In this document: in pieces, positions 36,218 to 46,842 of the stretch
How positions within the stretch are numbered: the first letter of the stretch is position 1
How the letters are laid out: the number at the start of each line of letters is the position of its first letter
Origin: an unicellular cyanobacterium SU2
GTDB lineage: Bacteria; Cyanobacteriota; Cyanobacteriia; Cyanobacteriales; Microcystaceae
DNA length: 64,000 bases
Direction: 5' to 3'
Assembly (NCBI GenBank): GCA_002110465.1
Contig: NEED01000069.1
Coordinates: forward strand, 248,001-312,000
Notes under the pieces: generated by a model
What the model saw: only the letters and a program-made list of their open reading frames with translations
Database searches by the model: none
Told to the model about the DNA's origin: nothing
Made by a program: the position numbers and the translations under genes

Positions 36218-37459
36218 ATGTCCCTTGTCAGTTTACCTGGTCTGGCTAAGATGATCGATGAAATTAGCCAACGCCACAACTTACCAAAATCTGCGGTTCA
36301 AGAAGCTTTACGAGAAGCATTAATCAAAGGATATGAGCGTTATCGCCGTTCCCAAAGTCTTGATCGCCAGCAATTCCATGATGAATACTTCGATAACTTT
36401 GAAGTAGAACTCGACACCGAAGAAGAAGGATTTCGCATTCTTTCGACCAAAAAAATAGTTGAAGCCGTCGATAATACCGATCACCATATTTCCCTCAAAG
36501 AAGTCCAAGAAGTTGCTTCAGAAGCTCAATTAGGGGACGAAGTGGTGTTAGATGTCACCCCAAACCAAAAAGACTTTGGGCGCATGGCTGCGATTCAAAC
36601 CAAACAAGTTCTCTTGCAAAAACTTCGGGATCAACAGCGCAAACTGATTCAAGAAGAATTTAACGACCTCGAAGGAACGGTGTTGAACGCTCGGGCTTTA
36701 CGATTTGAACGCCAAGATGCGATCGTCGCGGTGCAAAGTGCCTTTGGACAACCCGAAGTTGAAGCCGTCTTACCTAAACGGGAACAGCTACCCAACGATA
36801 ACTATCGCGCTAATTCAAGTTTCAAAGTCATTCTCAAAAAAGTGCGTGAAGGGTCCCATCGTGGCCCTCAGTTAATAGTATCCCGTTCAGCCGCCGGCTT
36901 AGTCGTGGATCTGTTTACAGTAGAAGTCCCCGAAATAGACGAAGAAATCGTGCGGATCGTCGCTATTTCTCGTGAAGCAAACCCCCCATCTCGCTATGTG
37001 GGGCCAAGAACCAAAATAGCTGTAGACACCCTAGAACGAGACGTAGACCCTGTCGGAGCTTGTATTGGAGCGAGGGGATCGCGGATTCAAGCGGTGGTTA
37101 ACGAACTGCGGGGAGAAAAAATTGACGTGATTCGCTGGTCTCCAGATCCAGCCACCTATATCGCTAACGCCCTCAGTCCCGCCCGCGTCGATGAAGTCGT
37201 TCTCATCAACCCCGACGAACGTCATGCCCTAGTCTTAGTGGCCGAAGACCAATTAAGCTTGGCGATCGGAAAAGAAGGACAAAATGTCCGCTTAGCCGCC
37301 CGCTTAACCGGCTGGAAAATCGACATCAAAGATGGTGCCACCTATCAAGCAGAAGCCGATAAAGAACAACAACCCGCCGATGAGCCGGATCTTCCCAACT
37401 ACGACGATGAGGAGGAAACAGACCTCTCATTAGACACCGAAGCTAACGAGAGTGAATAA
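36218..37459 (+). CDS. nusA: Transcription termination/antitermination factor NusA
   Basis: A 413-residue NusA. Domains: N-terminal RNA-polymerase-binding domain (about 1-135, EAL and [17 protein letters not shown]), S1 (about 140-205), and two KH domains (about 210-350) with [30 protein letters not shown] in parts and [23 protein letters not shown]. The C-terminus is short and acidic ([19 protein letters not shown]), without the acidic repeats of Escherichia coli, as usual for cyanobacteria. A consensus AAGGAGGTG lies before the ATG. It modulates pausing, termination and coupling with translation. Confidence 0.96.
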   Translation: MSLVSLPGLAKMIDEISQRHNLPKSAVQEALREALIKGYERYRRSQSLDRQQFHDEYFDNFEVELDTEEEGFRILSTKKIVEAVDNTDHHISLKEVQEVASEAQLGDEVVLDVTPNQKDFGRMAAIQTKQVLLQKLRDQQRKLIQEEFNDLEGTVLNARALRFERQDAIVAVQSAFGQPEVEAVLPKREQLPNDNYRANSSFKVILKKVREGSHRGPQLIVSRSAAGLVVDLFTVEVPEIDEEIVRIVAISREANPPSRYVGPRTKIAVDTLERDVDPVGACIGARGSRIQAVVNELRGEKIDVIRWSPDPATYIANALSPARVDEVVLINPDERHALVLVAEDQLSLAIGKEGQNVRLAARLTGWKIDIKDGATYQAEADKEQQPADEPDLPNYDDEEETDLSLDTEANESE

Positions 37460-37473
37460 TTATTTTAGGAGTT

Positions 37474-37761
37474 ATGCAGCCTAATTACCGACGTTGTATT
37501 AGTTGTCGCAAAGTAGCACCCAAACAAACATTTTGGCGTATTGTGAGAGTTCATCCATCTCGACAGGTACAATTAGATCAGGGAATGGGAAGATCTGCCT
37601 ATATCTGTCCTCAAGAAAGTTGCTTACAAAACGCCAGCAAAAAAAATCGTTTGGCAAAAGTTCTTAGGGCTAATATCCCTGATAACATTTATCAAAGTTT
37701 ATGGGAGCGTTGGGAGACAATGAACTCCCAATCGACTCCAGACAAATTTCCCAAACCTTAA
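37474..37761 (+). CDS. ylxR: YlxR/RnpM family RNA-binding protein (DUF448)
   Basis: A 95-residue protein with the family pattern RRCISCRKVAPKQTFWRIVRV, then GRSAYICPQESCLQNASKKNRLAKVLR. The CxxC and CPQESC cysteines could hold a metal. YlxR lies in this position in most bacteria; in Bacillus it has been renamed RnpM because it binds and modulates RNase P. The start ATG is preceded by AGGAG only 5 bases away and lies 14 bases after the nusA stop, so translation is probably coupled. Confidence 0.92.
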   Translation: MQPNYRRCISCRKVAPKQTFWRIVRVHPSRQVQLDQGMGRSAYICPQESCLQNASKKNRLAKVLRANIPDNIYQSLWERWETMNSQSTPDKFPKP

Positions 37762-37940
37762 CATTTAGGTCATGGGTGATGATCTCAACGTCTTTGGTCG
37801 TTAGCATAGGAGTAAGATCATTTTTAAGATCATTATGATGACAGTTAGATGGAACTGATCAAATTCAGCGCTTACCCATTCATCAAAAGCCAGGGGTGTA
37901 AGCCATTAAACCAGCACAAACCTAGTCAGGGGGATAGTGG

Positions 37941-40900
37941 ATGAACAACGCACAAAAAGTTAGAATTTACGATTTATCGAAAGAATTGAACCTAGAAAAC
38001 AAAGATATCCTAGAAATTTGCTCACAGCTTAACATTCCGGTTAAGAGCCACAGTAGCACGATTAGTGAATCCGAAGCAGAACGAATTAAGGCCATGGCCA
38101 CTAAATACGTGGCCAACCAAGCAACTAACCAGAAAAAGCCGCCCTCCCAAGGAAAAAAGAAACAACAAATATTAGCCATTCATCATAAACAAACCCGTAA
38201 GGAATCTTCTGCCGAAGCCCCAAGATCCCATCAAGGCTCGTCTCCAACCTTAGTGGCTCCCCCTCGGCCACCCGCTAAACCTAAACCCCCTCAAGCTCCC
38301 ACAGCCCCCCAAGAATCCCCTCAAAAAGTGTCCAACAAAGGGGAGACAGTGGTGACTCCTCCTGAGAAACCCAAACCCCCTGAGAAGCCCAAACCCCCTG
38401 AAAAACCCGTAGCAAAATCGGAAACTCCCCCGGTTGAGGACACTCAAGAGTCTGAACCTACTCCCACCCTTCTAGCTCCCCCCCAACTGTCCAAACCTTC
38501 CGTTAAATCACCCAAGAAACCCTCTTCAGACAAATCAACAGCTAAACCTATTCCCAAACCTGAGCCAACCAGTAAAGTTGATCAAGTTGAGCAACCGAAA
38601 AAACCCTCGCTGGTGACTTCTCCAACATCAAAAACAGCTTCTGTTGAAACGTCGTCTACTAGCCAAAAAACCGCTAAAGTTAAAGCCAAACCAGATCTTC
38701 AGCGACCTCAAACTCCGAAACCTCCAAAAAAAGAAGAATCCCCCGAATTGGTCGCTCCCTCGGTCAAACCAGCCTCAGAAGAAATTGATGACTCTGATAT
38801 AGAAGACGATACCCTCGAAACAGTCCTCAAACCAAAACCCACCCTAAAACGTCCGACGTCAGCGCGGCCTTCAAAACAGAAACAATGGGAAGAAGATGAG
38901 GAAGAACGGGAAACGAAGGCGAAAAACAAAGGGGCTGCTAAAGCTAAACGCCGCACTAAACGTCTTGATGAAGAAGATGAAGACTTTGAGGCAGCAATTG
39001 GGACAACGCCAGTTCCTGTATCGGTTAGCCTTTCCACCGCTCGTCCACCCAAACCCCAATCCCAGACGAAAGCCCCAGCGGCCACCAGCAAACCGAAAAA
39101 GCCCATGCCTAAACCCGATACGGGTGGGGGGACAGCACGTCCCAAAACAGAACGTCGTGAACGTCAAGAAGTTCCTGAGCGTCCTGAGATCATTACTCTC
39201 GATGCCAACTTAACCGTCAGAGACTTGGCTGAACGACTACAAATTCCTGAAACTGAAATCATTAAAAATCTCTTTTCTAAGGGAATTGCGGTTAATATTA
39301 CCCAAACCCTCGATCTTGAAACCGCCCGACTGGTTACCGAAGAATTAGGGGTAATCGTAGATATACCCGAAGAAAAGGCGGCAGCGACCAAAGAAACCGA
39401 AATGCTTGATGAAGCAGATCTCGAAAATCTCGAGCGTCGTCCGCCTGTAGTTACCATTATGGGTCACGTTGATCACGGAAAAACAACGTTACTCGACTCG
39501 ATCCGCAAAACTAAGGTCGCTCAAGGGGAAGCAGGAGGAATTACCCAGCACATCGGAGCTTACCATGTAGATCTTGAACACAACGGTAGCTCAGAACAAA
39601 TTGTCTTCTTAGATACCCCCGGTCACGAAGCCTTTACCGCTATGCGGGCCCGAGGAGCTAGGGTGACAGATATTGCGATCCTGGTAGTGGCTGCTGATGA
39701 TGGGGTTCAGCCTCAAACACGAGAAGCCATTAGTCATGCTCAAGCAGCAAAGGTTCCCTTGTTAGTGGCTATCAATAAAGTTGATAAACCCGAAGCTAAC
39801 CCCGATCGCATTAAACAGGAATTGGCCGAATTAGGATTACTCTCTGAAGAGTGGGGGGGCGAAACCATTATGGTTCCCGTTAGTGCTCTCAAAGGCGATA
39901 ACCTCGATACCCTCCTAGAGATGATTCTCCTAGTCTCGGAAGTAGAAGAATTGGTGGCTAACCCTGATCGCCTGGCTAAAGGAACAGTCATTGAAGCGAA
40001 CCTTGATCGCACGAGAGGCCCTGTGGCTACCCTACTAATTCAAAATGGAACCCTACGGGTAGGAGATGCGATCGTTGCTGGCTCAGTCTTCGGGAAAATC
40101 CGTGCCATGATTGATGATCGCGGAGAAAAAGTGGAAGCCGCTTTTCCTTCCTTCGCGGTTGAAGTCCTCGGACTCAATAACGTTCCCTCCGCCGGGGATG
40201 AATTTGAGGTTTACGAGAGTGAAAAAGAAGCCCGCGCTGTGGCAGAACAAGGAGCCGCAGACCAACGTCAGACCCGTCTGCAACAGGCCATGTCTTCCCG
40301 TCGTGTTACCCTCAGTACCCTTTCAGCCCAAGCTCAAGAAGGAGAACTCAAAGAACTAAATCTCATCCTCAAAGCGGATGTTCAAGGCTCGGTAGAAGCC
40401 ATTCTTGGCTCCCTCGAACAGTTACCCCAAGATGAGGTTCAAATCCGTGTTCTTCTAGCTTCCCCTGGCGAAGTTACCGAAACCGATGTAGACTTAGCGG
40501 CTGCCAGTGGTGCGGTGATTATCGGGTTCAATACCACCCTGGCTAGTGGCGCAAGGTCGGCGGCTGATCACGAAGGAGTAGATATTCGAGAGTACGACAT
40601 CATCTACAAACTACTTGATGATATTCAAGGGGCGATGGAAGGGTTACTCGAACCCGAAGAAGTCGAATCTCCTCTCGGACAAGCTCAAGTTCGGGCAGTC
40701 TTCCCCGTGGGACGGGGTGCGGTAGCCGGTTGTTATGTCCAGTCTGGTAAGGTGGTGCGGAACCGCTTTGTTCGGGTTCGGCGTGGTGATAATGTGGTTT
40801 ACCAAGGAAACCTCGATTCCCTCAAACGGATTAAAGAAGATACCCGCGAAGTCAACGCCGGCTACGAATGCGGGATCGGCATCGATAAGTTTAATGATTG

Positions 40901-40967
40901 GCAAGAAGGTGACATCATTGAAGCTTACGAAATGGTGATGAAACGCCGTACCTTAGCAGGAAGGTAA
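37941..40967 (+). CDS. infB: Translation initiation factor IF-2
   Basis: A 1008-residue GTPase that brings initiator tRNA to the 30S subunit. The first 400 residues are a low-complexity Pro/Lys-rich extension ([16 protein letters not shown]) behind an IF2_N domain at 5-55; a second IF2_N-like unit ([26 protein letters not shown]) is at about 425-450. The G domain starts at about 505: [13 protein letters not shown] (G1), DTPGHEAFT (G3), NKVD (G4), SAL (G5). The C-terminal C1/C2 domains end with [24 protein letters not shown]. Length is normal for cyanobacteria. A GTP-independent terminator follows the stop. Plus-strand shadows and antisense frames in the Pro-rich part are artefacts. Confidence 0.97.
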   Translation: MNNAQKVRIYDLSKELNLENKDILEICSQLNIPVKSHSSTISESEAERIKAMATKYVANQATNQKKPPSQGKKKQQILAIHHKQTRKESSAEAPRSHQGSSPTLVAPPRPPAKPKPPQAPTAPQESPQKVSNKGETVVTPPEKPKPPEKPKPPEKPVAKSETPPVEDTQESEPTPTLLAPPQLSKPSVKSPKKPSSDKSTAKPIPKPEPTSKVDQVEQPKKPSLVTSPTSKTASVETSSTSQKTAKVKAKPDLQRPQTPKPPKKEESPELVAPSVKPASEEIDDSDIEDDTLETVLKPKPTLKRPTSARPSKQKQWEEDEEERETKAKNKGAAKAKRRTKRLDEEDEDFEAAIGTTPVPVSVSLSTARPPKPQSQTKAPAATSKPKKPMPKPDTGGGTARPKTERRERQEVPERPEIITLDANLTVRDLAERLQIPETEIIKNLFSKGIAVNITQTLDLETARLVTEELGVIVDIPEEKAAATKETEMLDEADLENLERRPPVVTIMGHVDHGKTTLLDSIRKTKVAQGEAGGITQHIGAYHVDLEHNGSSEQIVFLDTPGHEAFTAMRARGARVTDIAILVVAADDGVQPQTREAISHAQAAKVPLLVAINKVDKPEANPDRIKQELAELGLLSEEWGGETIMVPVSALKGDNLDTLLEMILLVSEVEELVANPDRLAKGTVIEANLDRTRGPVATLLIQNGTLRVGDAIVAGSVFGKIRAMIDDRGEKVEAAFPSFAVEVLGLNNVPSAGDEFEVYESEKEARAVAEQGAADQRQTRLQQAMSSRRVTLSTLSAQAQEGELKELNLILKADVQGSVEAILGSLEQLPQDEVQIRVLLASPGEVTETDVDLAAASGAVIIGFNTTLASGARSAADHEGVDIREYDIIYKLLDDIQGAMEGLLEPEEVESPLGQAQVRAVFPVGRGAVAGCYVQSGKVVRNRFVRVRRGDNVVYQGNLDSLKRIKEDTREVNAGYECGIGIDKFNDWQEGDIIEAYEMVMKRRTLAGR

Positions 40968-40982
40968 GAGAAATAGAACAAT

Positions 40983-41023
40983 AGCCCACATTGTATTATT
41001 TAGAAACTACTGTGGGCTTTTTA
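40983..41023 (+). terminator. Intrinsic terminator of the rimP-infB operon
   Basis: AGCCCACA (40983-40990) and TGTGGGCT (41011-41018) form a perfect 8-bp GC-rich stem around a 20-base AT-rich loop, followed by TTTTAG. Confidence 0.8.
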
Positions 41024-41080
41024 GTTTGTTTTTTGATGTCTACAAACCTCAATTTTGGCTGACTATCTTTGGTTGATCTT

Positions 41081-41713
41081 ATGACTAATTTTCGTGCGGA
41101 ACCGTTTTTATGGATTCATCTGGCCGGAATTGCAGTTGCTCCTTTAACCTTACAATTGGTCTGGTTAGGACTCGCTGTAGGCGATCCCTTACCTTTATTT
41201 TGGCTAGAACTGTTAATTGTTGGGGCTTTTGGTGTTCTTCCTATTTTCTGGATGCAGTGCGCTCGACCCTTTGATATTTTTAGTGTCCTAGTGGTCTCTA
41301 TTCGTCCTGATAGTTTGAGTGTCGAACAACGTAAGATTTTAAAATTGTTGAAAACTCGAAAAGTCCGAATTTTGAGTACGATCACAGGGGTTGCTCTGCT
41401 AGGAATTCTCTGGGAACTTTATCTCCTCGCTCCCCTAGGGGCAATGATGGCCGCCATACTTCCTCAATGGCGTATTTTAGGGCTGTTGATTGCAGCGATC
41501 GCTTTTTTGTTAAGCAATTTGTTTGTTCAAATTCCCGTTGCTGTAATTGGGGTTTTCCTGACTTCTCAACAACAATGGTCAACCATTGACCCTTATCCAA
41601 TCGAAAAAATATTACAAGACTTTACAGTTTTTGGGGTTCGTGTCCGTAAAATTCTCCCGATTAAGATGGAGTCTTCTGGGACTTCTGAGGAAACTTATCC
41701 GAAAACTTCATAA
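41081..41713 (+). CDS. Low-complexity-tail membrane protein (cyanobacterial family)
   Basis: A 210-residue integral membrane protein. Hydrophobic segments lie at about 9-35, 37-55, 95-115, 117-135 and 135-160, followed by a hydrophilic Ser/Thr-rich tail ending EETYPKTS. This matches the cyanobacterial family named low-complexity tail membrane protein, which often lies next to infB. The motifs FRAEPFLWIHLAGIAVAPL and MQCARPFDIFSV are conserved as I recall them. No function is known. I start at ATG 41081; an upstream in-frame TTG at 41069 is less likely. Confidence 0.8.
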   Translation: MTNFRAEPFLWIHLAGIAVAPLTLQLVWLGLAVGDPLPLFWLELLIVGAFGVLPIFWMQCARPFDIFSVLVVSIRPDSLSVEQRKILKLLKTRKVRILSTITGVALLGILWELYLLAPLGAMMAAILPQWRILGLLIAAIAFLLSNLFVQIPVAVIGVFLTSQQQWSTIDPYPIEKILQDFTVFGVRVRKILPIKMESSGTSEETYPKTS

Positions 41714-41805
41714 TTTTTTCCGATTTGTGTCAAGGTTATCAGAATCTTCTCAATTGTCTGAGTTATTCTTGAAGAAGGATAATGTTTATTATTTGGTAAA
41801 TTCCT

Positions 41806-42003
41806 ATGACAAGCTCAACTCTTCCTTGTGATCGTCACTTCGATCAAGATCATGAAGTTTGGGATCACTTAAAACAGGCGATCGCCGATTGTTCTGGATT
41901 TAAACAATGGCAGTCTCGCCAAATCCCAGATAATGATTCCTCTCCCCTCGATCAACAAGTGCGGTGTTACCTCCGAGAAACCCTAGAAACATTAGCTTAC
42001 TAA
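41806..42003 (+). CDS. Small conserved cyanobacterial protein, 65 residues
   Basis: A short soluble protein with well-formed amphipathic helices (HEVWDHLKQAIADCSGFKQWQ; VRCYLRETLETLAY). It contains a HIP1 octamer in frame, starts at an ATG, and is followed at 11 bases by a clear terminator, all of which support a real gene. I recognise no domain. Confidence 0.65.
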   Translation: MTSSTLPCDRHFDQDHEVWDHLKQAIADCSGFKQWQSRQIPDNDSSPLDQQVRCYLRETLETLAY

Positions 42004-42013
42004 CCTCTTGAGC

Positions 42014-42036
42014 GAGGGCTTTTGCCCTCATTATTT
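42014..42036. terminator. Intrinsic terminator between convergent genes
   Basis: GAGGGC-TTTT-GCCCTC (42014-42029) is a perfect 6-bp stem with a tetraloop, followed by ATTATTTTAT on the plus strand. The Uma2 gene ends at 42042 on the other strand, so it may serve both. Confidence 0.65.
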
Positions 42037-42041
42037 TATAT

Positions 42042-42617
42042 TTACCAAATCAAAGCCATATTTAAAGTAAATTCAGGTAGGATATCTTCCCCTGATAAAT
42101 AATTAGGATTATCTAATATTTCTTTGACGTTACCTTGACGATAAATTTCAACCTGTTTGTCTTGACGGTTAATTAACCAACCTAAACGAGTCCCATTATC
42201 TAAATATTCTTGCATCTTCTCTTGTAGTGGGTTTAACGTATCAGAAGTAGAGCGCAACTCAATCACAAAATCAGGACTAAGGGGAACAAATTTTTCTTGT
42301 TGTTCCGATGTTAAATTATTCCACTTTTCCCAAGGTATCCAAGCTACATCAGGAGATCGATTTGCGCCATTGGGAAGTCTAAAACCTGTAGAAGAATCAA
42401 AACATACCCCTAACTTTTTTTGACGATTCCAAATTCCTAACTCAATATTAATATCAAAGTTTCGTTTTCCAGTTCCCCCTCCTGTAGGTGACATTATAAC
42501 TAATTCTCCCTTAGCATTACGCTCAAATTTAACCTCTGGATTATTTTGACAGAGTTGATAAAATTTATCATCAGTTAATTGAATAACCGATTTTAAATCA
42601 AGGGTAATAGCATCCAT
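42042..42617 (-). CDS. Uma2-family PD-(D/E)XK nuclease-like protein (DUF820)
   Basis: A 191-residue member of the same broad family as the protein at 29482, but of a different subgroup. Core motifs: VKFERNAKGELVIMSPTGG, then RSPDVAWIPWEKW, then LSPDFVIELRSTSDTLNPLQEKMQEYLDNGTRLGWLINRQDKQVEIYR (in parts). PDFVIELRS gives the D-ExR/K-like catalytic pair. Function is unsettled. Intact length and conserved motifs suggest a live gene. Nothing nearby suggests a partner. Confidence 0.82.
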   Translation of the reverse strand: MDAITLDLKSVIQLTDDKFYQLCQNNPEVKFERNAKGELVIMSPTGGGTGKRNFDINIELGIWNRQKKLGVCFDSSTGFRLPNGANRSPDVAWIPWEKWNNLTSEQQEKFVPLSPDFVIELRSTSDTLNPLQEKMQEYLDNGTRLGWLINRQDKQVEIYRQGNVKEILDNPNYLSGEDILPEFTLNMALIW

Positions 42618-42711
42618 CTTTCTAGATACAAATAAGTTATGGCAGAACGTAGAATTAAGAATGCAGAATTTAGAATGAATAATTTTGTCGTGAGTGAGTA
42701 TAAAGTCAATT

Positions 42712-42783
42712 GTAGGGTAGGCAATGCCTACAAAAATACTAAAACTCTAATTAGATAAATATTGTCAATATTGACCACCCTAC
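42712..42783. repeat. Small inverted-repeat element (MITE-like)
   Basis: GTAGGGTAG (42712-42720) and CCACCCTAC (42775-42783) are inverted with one mismatch. Inside is the palindrome TAGGCAATGCCTA (42718-42730). The plan, with GTAGGGT ends, is that of small non-coding repeats common in cyanobacterial spacers. Confidence 0.5.
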
Positions 42784-42800
42784 CTAGTCATCCTCAGCAA

Positions 42801-42998
42801 TTAAACTTCAACCGTATGGCCAGCCCCTTCAATAATTTCTTTGATCGTTTCTTCGGAAACTTCTGTCTCAACGGTAACAACTTTTGTAGAAACATCTACT
42901 GATACTGTTGCTTCTGGTTTTTGACTGTGAATAGCTTTAGTAATAGTATCAGCGCAACCTTCACAGGCAATACTAGGAACTTTCAATGTAATACTCAT
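42801..42998 (-). CDS. atx1: Copper metallochaperone Atx1-like (HMA domain)
   Basis: A 65-residue single HMA domain. The copper site is C12-x-x-C15 in SIACEGCADT, and H61 lies in the loop GAGHTVEV, the same positions as in the Synechocystis copper chaperone ScAtx1. In that organism it delivers copper(I) to the P-type ATPases PacS and CtaA for thylakoid plastocyanin and cytochrome oxidase. The isoleucine in place of methionine before ACxxC is shared with ScAtx1. The partner ATPases are not in the window. Confidence 0.92.
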   Translation of the reverse strand: MSITLKVPSIACEGCADTITKAIHSQKPEATVSVDVSTKVVTVETEVSEETIKEIIEGAGHTVEV

Positions 42999-43098
42999 AG
43001 CACAATAGAATCGTATAATTTAATGACATTTCGATTGTAACTTAGAAACAAGCTAAAAAGAACTAAGAAACTATTAATTATTCACTATTAACTAATGA

Positions 43099-43353
43099 TC
43101 ACCATTTTAAAACCGAGGCATCTATGCCCTGTTCTCGACGAATTTTACTTTCTTTTTCAACCCATTCTATAATTTGATGGTGGGTTAGATCGTTCATAAC
43201 AACGCCTGTATCTTTAGCAATTATTCTTAATAATCCTAACGAAGAAATGGTTAAACGAGTTAAAAACTTCTCTGAAGATGTTAATAAAGCTTTATCCACA
43301 TCGGCTGATGCTTCAGGACTCATAAATTGATCGGGAGATTGTGATGGATTCAT
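43099..43353 (-). CDS. Small conserved protein, 84 residues
   Basis: A soluble, mainly helical protein (LTRLTISSLGLLRIIAKDTG; DLTHHQIIEWVEKESKIRREQG). The start ATG is followed by a Ser/Pro/Asp-rich 20 residues. I do not recognise a family with confidence. It lies between atx1 and sufR on the same strand, 44 bases from the end of sufR, so it may be read from the sufR promoter. Confidence 0.6.
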   Translation of the reverse strand: MNPSQSPDQFMSPEASADVDKALLTSSEKFLTRLTISSLGLLRIIAKDTGVVMNDLTHHQIIEWVEKESKIRREQGIDASVLKW

Positions 43354-43396
43354 ATTATCAAAATAGATAGAACGATTAACGATTAACTATCAACTA

Positions 43397-44059
43397 TCAA
43401 CTGTTTTTTGGTTGTATTAAATACCCACAATTATGTTCCCCTTCATTAATCCAGTGGGTTCGTTCAACGGTACAATCAGGTAAAATCTCTGCAAACATTT
43501 CTAATTCATGACCGCACACCGTAGGGTAAGATTCTGCTACCTCAGAAATGGCACAATGGTGTTCAGCTAAGATATACCCTTCCGTTGTAGATGAGTAGCC
43601 ATGTTTCCCATTAACCAGGTGTATTTCAGCCATATAGCCTTCTTCTTGCCGCAATTGAACTAATTTATTTACCCTTTCTTTGAGTGTTCCTTTGCCAATG
43701 CGCTGGCGGTAGTCTTCGGCTTTGCGTTCCCATTGTTTGCGTAACACTTCCCCAACCTGTTGTTCCCCTACCGTTTCAGTGAGGGTATCAAGGAAAGAAA
43801 CAGCAAATTCTCCGTAGCGACTAGGAAAGCGATCGCGTCCTTGTTTACTAAGATAATAAATATGTTGAGGCCGTCCCAACCCAACTTGTTGAGACTCATG
43901 CTCAATTAAGCCTTCAGTTTCTAAGTCTTTGAGGTGGCGGCGAGTTGCTTGGGGGGTGATATCCAACGCTTGGGCTAATTCAGAAGCTGTGGCTTGACCC
44001 TGTTTAAGCAAATAGTTCAGAATATCTTCTTTAGTTGAAGGGGGGTGAATAATAGTCAT
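43397..44059 (-). CDS. sufR: SufR, iron-sulfur repressor of the suf operon
   Basis: A 220-residue DeoR-like winged-helix repressor. The DNA-binding domain is at the N-terminus (STKEDILNYLLKQGQATASELAQALDITPQATRRHLKDLE in parts). Four C-terminal cysteines have the spacing C-x12-C-x13-C-x14-C, exactly that of cyanobacterial SufR, which binds a [4Fe-4S] cluster and represses sufBCDS and itself when clusters are plentiful. It is divergent from sufB, and two SufR operators lie between them. I start at ATG 44059 (MTIIHPPSTKED); a GTG 12 bases upstream is the alternative. Confidence 0.95.
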   Translation of the reverse strand: MTIIHPPSTKEDILNYLLKQGQATASELAQALDITPQATRRHLKDLETEGLIEHESQQVGLGRPQHIYYLSKQGRDRFPSRYGEFAVSFLDTLTETVGEQQVGEVLRKQWERKAEDYRQRIGKGTLKERVNKLVQLRQEEGYMAEIHLVNGKHGYSSTTEGYILAEHHCAISEVAESYPTVCGHELEMFAEILPDCTVERTHWINEGEHNCGYLIQPKNS

Positions 44060-44197
44060 CGTTTCGGTCACTGGCTGGTTGAGTGAGACTGAGATAGGCC
44101 GTGGGTAGAAACGCTAGGAATAGCTTAGCCATTATGGTTATATTCCTGATGCGCCGTTGTCAACGAATCTTCAAAAAAGATTTTAATGTGACTTTGA

Positions 44198-44211
44198 CAA
44201 CAATCCCGTTG
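44198..44211. promoter_or_regulatory. SufR operator 1 (CAAC-N6-GTTG)
   Basis: CAAC (44198-44201), AATCCC, GTTG (44208-44211), extended by A and T to a 5-bp arm. It overlaps TTGACA (44194-44199), a -35 box followed about 18 bases later by TATTGT, so occupancy would block transcription toward sufB. Confidence 0.8.
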
Positions 44212-44237
44212 TTATTCTATTGTAAGATAGAGTTAAG

Positions 44238-44251
44238 CAACAAAAAAGTTG
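44238..44251. promoter_or_regulatory. SufR operator 2 (CAAC-N6-GTTG)
   Basis: CAAC (44238-44241), AAAAAA, GTTG (44248-44251), 40 bases from operator 1 (about four helix turns). The motif is the one established for SufR in Synechocystis. It may serve autoregulation or cooperative binding. Confidence 0.78.
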
Positions 44252-44463
44252 TTTTAATAACCATCGGGGTCTTTCTTGAAAACCCCTTTACCTGAACCCG
44301 TCGTTATCGACCGCACAAATTAAGGCGCGTTTTTGACAGCATAGGGAAGAGCAAAACCTGAAACTTTGGCCTCGGAGTGCGGTACACTTGTCATCCTTGA
44401 GGCTGGGAACTCTCTAGACATCCTGAGAGAAATTATTGAATGGAAACGGAGAACACAAAACTT

Positions 44464-45906
44464 ATGAGTGCGACATCAGTCAAAACGTTAGTTAACCAAC
44501 CCTATAAGTATGGGTTTATTACCGATATTGAGTCTGATACAATTCCTCGTGGTCTTAATGAGGATGTTATTCGCTTAATATCTGCAAAAAAAAATGAACC
44601 AGACTTTATGTTGGAGTTTCGTCTAAAAGCTTATCAACAATGGCAAAAAATGACGGAACCTGCCTGGCCTCATGTCACTTATCCGCCTATTGATTACCAA
44701 AATATTATTTATTATTCTGCCCCAAAACAAAAGAAGGAAAAGCTAGGTAGTCTCGATGAAGTTGACCCGACTTTACTCGAAACGTTTGAGAAACTAGGCA
44801 TCCCTTTATCGGAACAAAAACGACTAGGAAATGTAGCCGTAGATGCGATTTTCGATAGTGTTTCTGTCGCCACAACATTTAAAGAAAAACTAGCAGAGTC
44901 TGGGGTTATCTTTTGTTCTATTTCTGAAGCGTTGCAAGAACACCCTGACTTAGTTCAAAAATATTTAGGAACCGTCGTTCCTGTGAACGATAATTTCTTT
45001 GCTGCCCTCAATTCTGCTGTGTTCAGTGATGGGTCTTTTGTCTTCATTCCCAAAGGGGTGGCTTGTCCCATGGAATTATCTACTTATTTCCGCATTAATA
45101 CAGGAGAAACAGGACAGTTTGAACGGACTTTAATTGTAGCGGAAGAAGGGGCTTCGGTAAGCTATTTAGAAGGATGTACCGCCCCCATGTATGATAGTAA
45201 TCAACTTCATGCAGCCGTGGTAGAATTAGTCGCTTTAGATAATTCTGATATCAAATATTCTACGGTTCAAAATTGGTACGCAGGAGACGAAAATGGCAAA
45301 GGGGGAATCTACAACTTTGTTACTAAGCGCGGACTGTGTAAAGGGGTTAATTCCAAAATATCTTGGACGCAAGTAGAAACCGGTTCCGCTATTACTTGGA
45401 AGTATCCTAGTTGTGTGTTAGTGGGAGATAATTCTATCGGAGAATTTTATTCTATTGCCCTAACTAACAATAAACAACAGGCAGATACGGGGACAAAAAT
45501 GATTCATATTGGCAAAAATACCCGTAGCACCATTATTTCTAAAGGTATTTCTGCTGGCGGTTCTAAAAATAGCTATCGTGGCTTAGTGAAAATGGGACCT
45601 AAAGCCACAGGGTCAAGAAATTACTCCCAATGTGATTCAATGTTGATTGGGGATAATGCCGAAGCCAATACATTTCCTTACATTCAAGTAGACAATCATA
45701 CGGCTACCGTAGAACACGAAGCTTCAACCTCTAAAATTGGAGAAGACCAATTATTTTACTTTGCCCAACGAGGTATTTCCGAAGAAGATGCTGTGTCTAT
45801 GTTAGTCAGTGGTTTCTGTAAAGATGTCTTGAGTGAATTACCCATGGAATTTGCCGCAGAAGCTGATAAATTACTCAGCTTGAAACTAGAAGGAACTGTC
45901 GGGTAA
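44464..45906 (+). CDS. sufB: Fe-S cluster assembly scaffold SufB
   Basis: A 480-residue SufB, the scaffold subunit of the SufBCD complex on which Fe-S clusters are built. Seen: [32 protein letters not shown] (in parts), [29 protein letters not shown], and the beta-helix core ([42 protein letters not shown]). The C-terminus [21 protein letters not shown] includes the conserved cluster-site region. I start at ATG 44464, which gives the family length of 480; ATG 44440 would add eight residues. First gene of sufBCDS, under SufR control. Confidence 0.96.
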   Translation: MSATSVKTLVNQPYKYGFITDIESDTIPRGLNEDVIRLISAKKNEPDFMLEFRLKAYQQWQKMTEPAWPHVTYPPIDYQNIIYYSAPKQKKEKLGSLDEVDPTLLETFEKLGIPLSEQKRLGNVAVDAIFDSVSVATTFKEKLAESGVIFCSISEALQEHPDLVQKYLGTVVPVNDNFFAALNSAVFSDGSFVFIPKGVACPMELSTYFRINTGETGQFERTLIVAEEGASVSYLEGCTAPMYDSNQLHAAVVELVALDNSDIKYSTVQNWYAGDENGKGGIYNFVTKRGLCKGVNSKISWTQVETGSAITWKYPSCVLVGDNSIGEFYSIALTNNKQQADTGTKMIHIGKNTRSTIISKGISAGGSKNSYRGLVKMGPKATGSRNYSQCDSMLIGDNAEANTFPYIQVDNHTATVEHEASTSKIGEDQLFYFAQRGISEEDAVSMLVSGFCKDVLSELPMEFAAEADKLLSLKLEGTVG

Positions 45907-46008
45907 TAGTGAATAGTTATTAGTGAATAGTTATTAGTTATTCTTTAAGGGTAGCTAATAGCTATAGAAAAGTCTAAGTACCAACCATCGAAAATCTAAA
46001 ATTAAACC

Positions 46009-46779
46009 ATGAGTGACGTTATTTTATCAGTTCAAAATTTAACTGCTAATGTTGAGGGAACCCCTATCCTTAAAGGCGTTAACCTAGAAATAAAAGCAGG
46101 AGAAATTCATGCCATTATGGGAAGAAATGGATCGGGAAAAAGTACCCTATCTAAAGTTTTGGCAGGACATCCTGATTATGAAATTACTGGGGGACAAGTC
46201 ATTTATAAAGGGGAAGAGATTCTCGATAAAGACCCCGATGAACGAGCAAATTTAGGAATTTTTCTAGCCTTTCAATATCCTTTAGAAATTCCTGGGGTGA
46301 GTAATTTAGATTTTCTTCGGGTAGCTTATAATGCCCACCGCAAGTATCAGGGACTTGAAGAAATTGATACCTTTGATTTTGAAGATTTAGTAGAACAAAA
46401 GCTAGAGATTGTTAAAATGAACCCTAGCTTTTTAGACAGAAGCTTAAATGAAGGGTTTTCTGGAGGAGAAAAAAAGCGTAATGAAATTTTACAAATGGCA
46501 TTGTTAGAACCCACCCTAGGCGTTTTAGATGAGATTGATTCTGGCTTAGATATTGATGCCTTAAAAATTGTTGCTAACGGGGTCAATCAATTAGCCACCG
46601 ATGAGAATGCTTTCTTACTCATTACTCACTACCAACGGTTACTTAACTACATTGAACCTCAGTATATTCACGTAATGCACGATGGACAAATTGTGACAAC
46701 AGGGGGTAAAGAATTAGCCCTGGAACTTGAAGAAAGTGGGTATGATTTTGTTGAAGAAAAACTGCTGGCTAACGCCTAA
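46009..46779 (+). CDS. sufC: Fe-S cluster assembly ATPase SufC
   Basis: A 256-residue ABC-type ATPase that powers the SufBCD scaffold. Motifs: Walker [13 protein letters not shown] near 39-50, Q-loop [13 protein letters not shown] signature [14 protein letters not shown] (SGGEKKR), Walker [13 protein letters not shown], and the H-loop LITHYQR. There are no membrane segments, as expected for SufC. It follows sufB by 102 bases; the gap contains an AT-rich direct repeat (GAATAGTTATTAGT). Confidence 0.97.
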   Translation: MSDVILSVQNLTANVEGTPILKGVNLEIKAGEIHAIMGRNGSGKSTLSKVLAGHPDYEITGGQVIYKGEEILDKDPDERANLGIFLAFQYPLEIPGVSNLDFLRVAYNAHRKYQGLEEIDTFDFEDLVEQKLEIVKMNPSFLDRSLNEGFSGGEKKRNEILQMALLEPTLGVLDEIDSGLDIDALKIVANGVNQLATDENAFLLITHYQRLLNYIEPQYIHVMHDGQIVTTGGKELALELEESGYDFVEEKLLANA

Positions 46780-46842
46780 AAATATCCCCCAACAAGTGAT
46801 AAATTTTCCCATATCTGAACTACTTATAAGGATAGCGATTGC

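Noticed and set aside
38250-39213. Long open frames on both strands inside the first third of infB
   Set aside because: They arise from the Pro/Lys/Ser-rich low-complexity coding of IF-2; codon pattern and homology support only the infB frame.
43099-43353. Protochlorophyllide-reductase-like (PCP_red) domain
   Set aside because: A superficial similarity in helix pattern only; the family's conserved residues are not there.
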